Below are positions 46,340 to 56,510 of a stretch of 64,000 bases of DNA, in pieces. Numbering within the stretch: position 1 is the stretch's first letter; the number at the start of each line of letters is the position of its first letter. The notes beneath the pieces were generated by a model. It was not told the origin of the DNA. It worked only from the letters and a program-made list of their open reading frames with translations, and searched no databases. The stretch covers positions 375,001 to 439,000 of the forward strand of contig JALDNG010000092.1 of NCBI GenBank assembly GCA_024349245.1, read 5' to 3'. This DNA comes from Neodontobutis hainanensis (taxonomy: Eukaryota; Chordata; Actinopteri; Gobiiformes; Odontobutidae). The position numbers and the translations under genes are program-made.

Positions 46340-47940
46340 GTTCCCAGGGAGTACCAGGATTATAAGGAGGTCTTTAATAAGGCCAAAGCCACAGCCTTAC
46401 CTCCGCATCGGCCATATGACTGTGCTATTGACTTGCTTCCTGGCACCTCACCTCCTAGAGGCCGATTATATTCCTTATCCGCTCCTGAAAGAGAGGCCAT
46501 GGACCTTTACATTAAAGATGCGTTGGCAGCTGGAATAATCAGGCCGTCTTCATCACAAGCGGGGGCAGGGTTTTTCTTTGTGGGGAAGAAGGACAAGACG
46601 CTCCGACCTTGCATTGATTACCGTGGACTTAACGAGATCACCGTAAAGAACAGGTATCCACTTCCTCTGTTGACCTGCGCTTTTGAACTCCTGGAGGGGG
46701 CAACAGTGTTTTCCAAATTGGATCTTCGCAACGCATACCACCTGGTTCGCATCCGAGAGGGGGACGAATGGAAGACAGCATTTAACACCTCGTCAGGCCA
46801 TTATGAATATCTGGTGATGCCTTTTGGACTGACTAATGCTCCCGTCGTTTTCCAGAACCTGGTTAATGATGTGTTACGGGACATGCTCGACCGGTTTGTG
46901 TTTGTCTACCTGGATGATATCCTCATCTTTTCCAAGAATCACAAGGAACACGTACATCATGTCCAGTCAGTTCTTCAACGCCTGCTGGAGAATTCGCTTT
47001 TTGTCAAGGCTGAGACATGCGAGTTTCACATACCCAGTGTCTCTTTCCTGGGTTACATTGTTGCCCAGGGAAAAATTCAGATGGACCCTTCCAAGGTGTC
47101 GGCAGTATTGGATTGGCCATCTCCGTGCAGTCGAAAGCAACTGCAGCGCTTTCTGGGATTTGCCAACTTCTATAGACATTTCATCCGTGGCTATAGTACC
47201 TTGGTGGCTCCTCTAACAGCACTTACCTCATCTAATGTTCCGTTCCTCTGGTCCAGTGAAGCCGAGTCAGCATTCAGTGACTTGAAGCTTCGTTTTTCTT
47301 CAGCTCCAGTGCTTATCATCCCAAACTCTGATAGTCAGTTTGTCGTAGAGGTGGATGCTTCCGACATGGGAATAGGCGCAGTTCTGTCCCAACGTTCTCC
47401 TTCAGACCAGAAATTACACCCGTGTGCCTATTTTTCTCGTCGCCTGTCTCCCGCTGAACAAAACTACGACATAGGTAATAGGGAGTTGCTGGCGGTTAAG
47501 CTAGCCTTGGAGGCGTGGCGGCACTGGCTGGAGGGAGCCGAACAACCTTTTCTTGTGTGGACTGACCACAAGAATTTGGAGTATATCCGGTCAGCCAAAC
47601 GCTTGACATCGCGTCAAGCCCGTTGGTCGTTGTTCTTTACTCGATTTAATTTTGTTTTGTCATTCCGACCAGGGTCCCGGAATCAGAAACCTGACGCACT
47701 TTCTCGGCAATTCCAGAAGGAGGAGACATCTTCTGAGGTGACCTCCATCTTATCTCCATCCCAGCTGGTAGCAGCCGTCACCTGGCCCATTGAAGAGCGC
47801 GTCAAAGCAGCCTTGAACACCATCACGGTTCCCAGTTCCTGTCCAGAGGGGAGACTATTTGTTCCTGCGGGGTTGCGGTCAGAGGTTCTTCAGTGGGTTC
47901 ACTCGTCTCAACTCGCTTGCCATCCCGGGATTCGCGGACA
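46340..47940 (+). pseudogene. pol: gypsy reverse transcriptase and RNase H
   Basis: One long frame (to about 47940) encodes the RT. It begins VPREYQDYKEVF, has the PCIDYRGLN block, KLDLRNAYH with the first catalytic Asp, the PFGLTNAP block and YLDD with the catalytic Asp pair at 46913-46918. Next come the thumb and connection. RNase H follows with VEVDASDMGIGAVLSQ, the catalytic Glu in NRELLAVKLALEAW, Asp in WTDHKNLEY and the PDALSRQ end. The integrase zinc-binding histidines begin (WVHSSQLACHPG) before the frame is lost near 47936. All catalytic residues visible in this stretch are intact, so the domain decayed little after insertion. Confidence 0.95.
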
Positions 47941-49170
47941 CTCTCTTTTCTCCAACGGCGGTTCTGGTGGCCTAAGGAGGAAGAGGATGTTCGGGCATTT
48001 GTCACGGCATGTCCGGTCTGTAGCCAGCAGAAGCCATCTCATCATGCTCCATCTGGGCTTCTTCGGCCACTTCCGGTTCCCAGAAGACCTTGGTCTCACA
48101 TGTCTCTGGATTTCGTTACCGGTCTACCAGAGTCAAATGGCAACACGGTGATCCTTTCCATCATTGACCGTTTTTCGAAGATGGCTCACCTCATAGTCCT
48201 GCCTAAGTTGCCTTCAGCAAGGGAAACGGCAGAGCTTGTTCTCCAGAATGTCTTCCGGATCCATGGACTACCAATGGACATTGTGTCGGACCGGGGACCC
48301 CAGTTTACGTCCACAGTTTGGCGGGAGTTTTGTTCTCTTTTAGGGGCTACTGTCAGCTTGTCCTCTGGATTTCACCCGCAGTCCAATGGCCAGACGGAAC
48401 GGTTGAACCAGGAGATGGAGTCGGCCTTGAGGTGCATGGCTGGACAAACTCCATCCTCCTGGTCCTCTCAGCTGTTGTGGGTGGAGTATGCTCACAACTC
48501 CTTGACGAGTTCTGCTACTGGAATGTCCCCTTTCCAGTGCGTCTACGGGTTCCAACCACCACTATTCCCTGCCCAGGAAAGGGAAGCTAATGTTCCATCC
48601 GTCCAAGCCCTCATCCGCCGTTGCAGAGGGACATGGAACAGGGCTCGTGCGGCACTCCTACGAGCTTCCACCCAGTATTCGGCAGCAGCCAATCGCCATC
48701 GCAAGCAGAGTCCCCAGTACAAGGTGGGGGATCGGGTCTGGCTATCCACCAGAGACATTCCTCTCAGAGTGGAGTCGAAGAAATTGGCTCCACGATTCAT
48801 TGGTCCCTTCACTATAGTAAAGATCATCAACCCAGTGGCGGTAAGGTTGAAGCTTCCTCGGTCTATGCGAATTCACCCAACATTTCATGTTTCCAGGATC
48901 AAGCCCCTTCAGGAGAGTCCTCTGGTTTCCGCCACCAGGCCCCCGCCTCCCGCCCAGCTTGTCGGAGGTGCTCCAGCATATTCGGTGCGACGGCTCCTTG
49001 GATCTAGACGCCGTGGTCGAGGCGTTCAGTACCTGGTGGACTGGGAGGGGTATGGTCCAGAAGAACGTTCTTGGGTTCCTGCCCGCCATATTCTGGATCC
49101 ACAGTTAATTAGGGACTTCCATGCCTCACACCCCGGACAGTCAGTTGGAACGTCCGGTGCCGTTCCTTGA
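47893..49170 (+). pseudogene. pol: gypsy integrase with C-terminal chromodomain
   Basis: The frame overlaps the preceding one and is displaced by one base, so the protein is separated from RT/RNase H by a frameshift near 47936. It contains the second half of the zinc finger (CPVC). The catalytic triad lies at residues about 73 (LDFVTG), 133 (VSDRGPQF) and 169 (NGQTERLN); the last two are 35 residues apart, the DD35E spacing. A GPY/F-type module follows (APRFIGPFTIVKIINPVAVR, then HPTFHVSRIKP). The last 60 residues form a chromodomain (YLVDWEGYGPEERSWVPARH), which in chromoviruses directs integration to marked chromatin. It ends with a stop 10 bases before the polypurine tract. Confidence 0.95.
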
Positions 49171-49181
49171 GGGGGGGGTTC

Positions 49182-49773
49182 TGTCAGATCCACTCCGTCT
49201 CCCTCAGGGATCCGCTCCACTTTCCTTCTCCTTCCTTCATCTCATCACTGCCACCTGTCCCAAGCACCTGCAATCTATTACCATCAGTGAGGTATTTAAA
49301 CCGCTCCTTTCCACCTCTTCCCTGCCAGATCGTTCAGCAGACTTTGTGTGAATGTTTCCAGCGTTTGTTACAGCCCTCGCTCCAGCCCTCGCTCCAGCCC
49401 TCGCTCCAGCCCTCAGGTTTGGACTCCAGCTTGCAGCCCAGTTCCTCGGCTTGTCTCCAGTCACCGGCTCGGCTCCAGGCTTCGGTGCAGCTCTACGGCT
49501 CGCTCCAACTCTCAGCCCAGCTTTCCGGCTTGGTCTTCCGTCACCGGCTCGGCACCAGGTCTCGGTTTAGCTCCGCGGTTCAACTACAACTCTCGGTCCA
49601 GCTCCTCGGCTTGGTTCCAGTTCACGACTTCACTTCAGCCATCAGCGCAGTTCCTCCGCACGGACTACAGTCTCAGATCCCCTATCCAGCTTCCTGTCAC
49701 TATCTGTACTTAAATAAAGAATCACTTACCTTCACTGTCTTGTGCGCATTTGAGTCCTCAGTCCAACATTACA
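49182..49773 (+). repeat. 3' LTR of the gypsy element (592 bp)
   Basis: Three copies of the 12-bp unit (49374-49409) instead of seven, and no 80-bp duplication. Outside these I noticed only one substitution against the left LTR (near 49562). The end ATTACA is followed by gcgac. Confidence 0.95.
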
Positions 49774-50103
49774 GCGACAGATGCTGGCAACAGACATCCA
49801 AGGTCCTGTTTAAGTTATAGAAGATCACCACATGAGTGATTCCACGGAGCATGAGTTATGCTTCCTCTGCCTTGTGCTGTCTTTTGAGAAAAATTTATCA
49901 GTGTCCTGTTGCAACTTTGGAGGAGAATCTAGTAGGATGAGCTAATGTGAGATCATTAGTGTGTTGCCACATCAAAAACTCACACTACCTTTACTAATTA
50001 TCCTGGTTAATCATAACAATAACCAATGATGTAGAACAGGATAGTAGATTAAAAATGGACTATTACTTATTTGATGATTTGATGATTGATGCTATACTTC
50101 AGA
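49774..50103. other. Non-coding spacer
   Basis: Flank of the gypsy element before the L2 copy; nothing recognised. Confidence 0.3.
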
Positions 50104-52540
50104 AATTGGCGTAAATTGAAACTCTTAATTCATTATGAGGTATACAAAGAAAATCTACATGTTTTCAATCAAACTTTGAAAAAAGCAAGATAAATATTCT
50201 TCTCAGAGCTCATCAACAATAGCAGTAACAACTCACGTGTCCTGTTTGCTACAGTGAACAGATTAACAAACCCTCCAGCTCCATTTCCTCCAGAATTAGT
50301 TTCCACCACTAAATGCAATGAGTTTGCATTGTTTTTTAACGACAAGGTTCAAGGCATTAAACACGTGATACAGTCTAAAGGGCAAACAACAAAACTGCAG
50401 CCACATAGGAGACCTTTGGTTGAGTTTACACATTTTACACCCATTAATGACAGAACAATAAAAAAAACTGTCTCCAGCCTGAGTTCATCCACCTGCTGCC
50501 TCGATGTTCTACCCACTAGATTTCTAAAATACTAAGCAGTTTGTTACCACAACTCACTGATATAGTCAATAATTCCTTACAGTCTGGAACATTTCCAAGG
50601 GCCTTAAAAACTGCTGTCATTAAGCCTCTCCTAAAGAAGAGCCGTCTTGATGCTACAGTGCCCAACAACTATCGACCCATATTGTTATGGGAATTGTACA
50701 TCTCCATTAATGTTAAATATTATGCTCTCACTCCTGCTCCAGGTTACATGCTTATCCACACACAAGTATGACTTAATGCCTTCAGCCATATCTACATCAG
50801 TTTGCACTACATCTAATCACTGTACAAGGACACTCTGTCCTGTTCACTTAGACACACATCTCTGACTGACACGTCAGCTCAATACACGTCCATCCACGAC
50901 CCTGGAGCTGGGGGCTGGCACAATGTAAACCTATAAAGCCTCATGTATTGTTTACACCTTTAAGCAAAACCCTCCGTGTACCATTGCTACCGTGTGTTTG
51001 CTTCTCTTTGCAAAGATTAAACCTGTCTATTATTGTCAAATCATACGCCGTCTCCATCGTCTGCTCATTTAATCCGTAACCAAAAATTCTCTTAACACAT
51101 ATCAAACCTGCCATTTTTAGAGAAAGTCATCGAAAAAGTTGTATATCAGTAACTTAATGAGTTTCTATTGATTAACAACTGCTTTGATCCTTTTCAGTCA
51201 GGTTTTAGGCCCATCACAGACTGAGACTGCACTTATCAAAATCACAAATGACATCCGTCTGAACATTGATGCGGGCAAAGTCTCTGTCTTAGTTCTGTTG
51301 GACTTGAGTGCTGCATTTGATACAGTGGACCACGAAATCCTGTCACAAAGATTAGAGGAATGGATAGGTATCTCTGGAACTGCTCTTAAATGGTTTCAGT
51401 CCTATCTTGAAGACAGGAAGTACTTTGTTTCGGTTGGAAACTGTGTTTCAGATCAAATGGCGCTGTCATGTGGGGTTCCACAGGGGTCTATCTTGGGACC
51501 TCTATTATTCAATCTCTACATGCTTCCTTTAGGCCAGTTAATACACAGCTGTGGCGTATCCTACCATAATTATGCAGATGACACTCAGCTTTACATTTCA
51601 CTCACAGCAGGTGAAAATGGACCGATCCATTCACTGTGTCACTGCATCGAACAGATTGATGTGTGGATGCAAAATAATTTTCTCCAACTGAACAGAAACA
51701 AGACTGAACTAATTATCTTTGGGCCACAGAAACAAAGAGAAAGTGTCAGCAGTCACCTCGAGTCTCTTTCTCTAAAATCTAAAAACCAGGTTAGAAATCT
51801 AGGAGTCATCATGGACTCAGACTTAAATTTCCAGAGTCACATTAAGTCAACTACATCATCTGCATTTTATCACCTTAAAAACATTTCCAGAGTCAAAGGG
51901 ATGATGTCTAAACCAGACTTAGAGAAACTTATTCATGCTTTTATCTCCAGCAGGTTAGATTATTGTAACGGCCTCCTCACTGGTCTCTCAAAACGAGAGT
52001 AAAGACAGCTGCAGTTTATTCAGAACGCTGCTGCTCGGGTTCTAACTAACACCAGGAAGTACAACCACATCAGTCCAGTTTTAAAATCTCTGCACTGGCT
52101 TCCTGTTGTTCAGAGAATAGACTTTAAAACAGCACTGCTGGTTTACAAGTCTCTAAATGGTTTAGCACCAGAATATATTTCGGAAATGCTAGTAGCTTAT
52201 GAGCCTCCTCGGACTCTGAGAACATCTGGGACAGGCTTCTGCTCGTGCCCAGAGTTAGAACTAAACAGGGTGAAGCTGCGTTTAAGTTTCAGCAAAAACC
52301 TAAAACAGCCTCAACTTTAACAGTGTTCAAGGGGAGGTTATAAACCTTCCTCTTTAGCTCCGCCTACACTACAACTTAAAGTGTTTTTATCTGCGCTCTT
52401 CTTTTAAAATGTTTTTAATTTTTCTCATGTTTCCAAATCTAAATCTTGTAAATTGTCTTTTATTTCTGTAAAGCACTTTGAGTTACCCAGTGTATGAATT
52501 GTGCTTTATAAATAATATTGCCATGCCTTGCCTTTGTAGT
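50104..52540 (+). pseudogene. L2-type LINE copy interrupted by a solo LTR
   Basis: Starts within the endonuclease-RT linker (LIHYEVYKENLHVFNQ in broken frame) and continues through LTNPPAPFPPELVS and the RT fingers (ALKTAVIKPLLKKS). After the inserted LTR (50683-51097) come the palm and thumb. These include LDLSAAFDTVDHEILSQRL, GVPQGSILGPLLFNLYM, YADDTQLYISL with the catalytic Asp pair, and FISSRLDYCNGLLTGLSK, in one frame from 51184 to 52002. The 3' end is L2-like (aaagcactttgagttaccca, then tgctttataaataat) and closes with a ttgcc-type microsatellite at about 52527-52540. It shares with the copy at 61497-64000 a frame break between FQSGFRP and TETALIK (about 51213). It is 5'-truncated and dead. 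Confidence 0.9.
50683..51097 (+). mobile_element. Solo LTR (415 bp) inside the L2 copy
   Basis: Begins TGTTATGG and ends CTTAACA, with a perfect 5-bp target duplication catat at 50678-50682 and 51098-51102. LINE sequence is contiguous across it. In plus orientation a TATA box (tataaa, 50932-50937) is followed about 85 bases later by ATTAAA (51015-51020) and then the end, a U3-R-U5 layout. There is no internal region, so it arose by LTR-LTR recombination. Retroviral or gypsy origin cannot be told from the LTR alone. Confidence 0.88.
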
Positions 52541-55211
52541 GAATATCTTATTAATTAATAATTAATATGAATATTAATTATGTAAATTGATAAATTTTGA
52601 TATCAAAATATTCTCTCGTTATGGGGCACCACCCAGATTCATAGTTCTGTGAACTAATTATGTTAATAAGTCTCAATCTAAAGGAAGCAAATTCTTCTCG
52701 TTTTCAAACATTTCTTCATATAAACAGGGAAACATTAATGTCTTTATGGGGTTTTATTAAAGATTATACAAGGTTAAACAGTGAATAATGACAAGGAAAT
52801 GACACAAAGGAATAAGTATTGACACATAAATGGGTAAACCAAAGAACGATAAAACTTGCTTTCAGAGGATCAGTCTCCAGAGGGGCCGCTGTGGGCCCAG
52901 GAGATGTCCAAAAAGCGTCTCGTTACTGTCACAACTAGCCAAGCCTTTTAGTCCACTGAAGGAGGTCTTAGCGGCTGTCTGCTGGCTTAAAACTTGCTTG
53001 AGAAAGCTCGATTTAGTCAAGCTAACTCTTAGCAGGCGAGAAATTCTTTTAAAATAAAAACGGGGTAACTTCCTTTTGTTAGCAGGCTGGCAGAAAGTAG
53101 GCTACTTTGAGCAGCTGTGTTAAGAAGGAAAAACTTTAGCGCAACAAGCTAAACTTGCAGGCTTTAAAGTACAAAGAAAATTTACTCGTTACACAAGATC
53201 CGAAGCTTGTAAGGGTTGCCCAGGCCATACGGCCCTGAACGGACCAGCCTTACGGAAAAGAGTCCGGAGGGGAAGGCAAGAAGCGAAGTGAAGAGGAGAG
53301 AAGCATGTGTTCTTGACCAGCGGTCACTTTTAACACTTTGGGGCCGGGGCGTGTCTCACACGTTCTTCCTGACAAAAGGAGAGTAGTTTTGGAAAGTTCA
53401 AATGTTTAAACTAAGTCTTAAAACATTCCTTTTGTTTCACCCTATTTTCCTTGGTTTTCGTACAACACACAAAAACATTCGTACTTGTAGGATTATGTAA
53501 AGAAAATGCATTTGACAGACTTATTATAAAAATATATATTCATTACATTTTAGTAACATAAAACGTAACCCTGTAGAAATGGAATAAGGAATTAGTTGCC
53601 TTGTAAAAACTCTTCGTCCTGGAAACGAACAGTATAATTGTAAGTACATTAACACAATATCTTTCTTTTATTCAAAATTACAACACAACTGTCTTTTAGC
53701 ACAATTATAGTATAGTATATCCTTTGTCCATTTGACCAAAAGGGGGTAGTGTTTGACCATGCCCGAATGACTATGATCAAAGACATTTTCAACTGTCAAT
53801 CAGGAATAGAATAAAGTGTTCTCGAGAAAGCTGGATGGACACCTTATCTCGAGAATTTATGACTTTCTTTTGACATGGTGCCTTGTGTCTGGATCTCTCC
53901 ATGAGTCCTTTTTGACCTGGTTGGTCTTTGGTGCTGGTTGGACCTTGTCCTGGCTTTTTATGAAAACAAACAGAATCATTAATTATAAGTCCTGAAGACT
54001 GGTTCAGTCTTATCCAAGCAAGAAACATCTGTGAATAGTTAAAAGGACATGTTGCATCTCCTGTTGGTAAGATTTAGGTGTTAGTGCAAACTTCTGCTTG
54101 CTGGTGACATCTGGAAATGATAAGTGTGGGGGTTGAGGGCCAATCTGCTACAGCTCTGTCCACATTTTCAATCATAAATGTCAAAAATGAAAAAAGATAT
54201 TTGTTTTATCTATTTTTGGCACAGACTGTAACAAAAGTTTATTCATTAAACATGTTTTACAAGATCTTTAATTTAATTGATCTCAGCGAGTGTTCCTAAT
54301 TCACACTGTGTCCTTGGACATATTGTGTGTTTGACAGTAAAGGTACAAAGGTGCAGTACCAACACTACTCAAGGAATAATGCATTAGAAAAGAGTGGCTC
54401 AAATTAAATAAATGAGAGGGTGATCTTCAAAACAGATCTGACGTTAAAGCAGGCTTGAAATGCCAAACCCTAACCCAAAAACGTTGTAGCGATACTTCTC
54501 TCTCTGTTCTCTGCACGCAGCCGCAGTGGGGCACTGTCTGATTATTCATTCATTCAATCAAACCATTAAAAATGTGCCCAGGCTAGTAGAGCCATCATAT
54601 AACTGTCAAAGTACTACTGATCTTCAAACAGTATTATTAAGATAATGTACTATATACTGTATTATATTTTCTAGTAAGATTAATTCTATTTAACTATTTA
54701 GATTAGTTTGTTTATAGAAAACACACACAAAACATAGTAATATAATAATAAATTATCCTGGGTTGTTTTTAGCTCTATGATGCACGTAATATAAATATAC
54801 ATATTATTTTGACTCTCTTAAAACTTTCCTACAATTGATCCCTTTATTTGAAAATACAGCCCCACATCTCAACATTACCTGCACCAAATATAATTGTTCT
54901 AATGTGAAACAAACCAAAACTTTTAAGATTTCTTTATGAAATGGTCAGGAGGAGTCTCCATTACAAATAATAGGGCAGAATTTGGCATATTTTGGTACCA
55001 CCTGTTTTTGTTTGCTGCTGATTGGCCTGTGTTTGGAGAAAAATGTAAATGGCTTATTTGTGCTTGTAGCTGAGTCTCAGAGATGTGCTGCTTTGCCTAA
55101 ATTATTTGAGAGTCTTAATAGGCACATCCTGGGAAATGCATTCCTGGGGTTTGGGACACTCACCTCTAAATGTGAGTTTCTGAATGTTTCCAAGAAAGTC
55201 TTCAGGAGATA
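52541..55211. other. No recognisable gene
   Basis: 52541-52850 is AT-rich. 52860-53360 is GC-richer and may be an old LTR or other repeat, but termini were not found. Two palindromic ttctcgagaa-type words lie near 53818 and 53848. No protein was recognised. Confidence 0.3.
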
Positions 55212-56510
55212 GTGTCAGATAAATGGGGACCTGACATGTCAAAAATTGCTGCTATAACCACCGACAACGCCTTAAATAATAAAAAGACATTTGAACATTA
55301 TACCTGGATATAATGTTTTGGCCATAACCTACAGTCAGGTCCATAAATATTGGGACACCGACACAATTCTAATCTTTTTGGCTCTATACACCACCACAAT
55401 GGATTTGAAATTACATTAACAATTACATTTAGGTCTAACAAGATGTGCTTTAACTGCAGACTTTTAGCTTTAATTTGAGGGTATTTACTTCTAATTCAGG
55501 TGAACGGTGTAGCAATTACAGCAGTTTGTACATGTGCCTCCCACTTTTTAAGGGACCAAAAGTAATTGACAGATGAACAATCATAAATCAAACTTTCACT
55601 TTTTAATACTTGGTTGCAAATCCTTTGCAGTCAATTACAGCCTGAAGTCTGCAACGCATAGACATCACCAGACACTAGGTTTCATCCCTGCTCTGCCAGG
55701 CCTCTACTGCAACTGTCTTCAGTTCCTGCTTGTTCTTGGGGCATTTTCCCTTCAGTCTTGTCTTCAGCAAGTGAAATGCATGCTCAATCGGATTCAGGTC
55801 AGGTGATTGACTTGGCCATTGCAGAACATTACACTTACTTCCCTTAAAAAACTATTTGGTTGCTTTCGCAGTATGCTTTGGGTCATTGTCCATCTACACT
55901 GTGAAGTGCCGTCTAATGAGTTCTGGAGCATTTGGCTGAATATAAGCAGATAAAATTCCACTTCAGAATTGATCCTGCTGCCTTTCTCAGCAGTCATATT
56001 ATCAATAAATACAAGAGAACCAGTTCCATTGGCAGCCAAACATGCCCACGCCATGACACTACTACCACATGCTTCACTGATGAGGTGGTATGCTTTGAAT
56101 CATGAGCAGTTCCTTCACTTCTCCAGACTCTTCTCTTCCCATCACTCTGGTACAAGTTGATCTTGGTCTCATCAGTCGATAGGATGTTGTTCCAGAACTG
56201 TGAAAAGCTTTTTTAGATGTTGTTTGGGAAACTCTAATCTGGCCTTCCTGTTTTTGAGGCTAAACAATGGTTTACATTTTGTGGTGAAGTCTTCTCTTAA
56301 TTGTTGACTTTGACACACATACATCTACCTCCTGGAGAGTTTTCTTGATCTGGCCAACTGTTGTGAAGGGTGTTTTCTTCCTATTTTCTTCCCATTACTT
56401 TTGGTCCCTTAAAAAGTGGTACGCAAATATATACTGTTGTAATTCCTACACTGTTCACCTGATTTGGATGTAATATCATTTCAATTCAAAACCATTGTGG
56501 TGGTGTATAC

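Larger units (their letters stand above)
44354..49773 (+). mobile_element. Ty3/gypsy chromovirus LTR retrotransposon, full length but disrupted
   Basis: Two direct LTRs (44354-45073 and 49182-49773) start TGTCAGATCC and end ATTACA. They flank gag and a pol with protease, reverse transcriptase, RNase H, integrase and C-terminal chromodomain, in that order. A polypurine tract (gaggggggggttc) precedes the right LTR. The flanks gtgac and gcgac may be a 5-bp duplication with one change. No env gene is present. The reading frame is broken at least four times: inside gag, at gag to protease, at protease to RT where sequence is missing, and at RNase H to integrase. It cannot make its own proteins. 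The LTRs are almost identical apart from tandem-repeat copy number, which points to recent insertion. Confidence 0.95.

Noticed and set aside
54982..55212. Plus-strand frame with a hydrophobic N-terminus
   Set aside because: It resembles a signal peptide superficially, but lies directly upstream of the hAT relic in decayed sequence and has no recognisable continuation.
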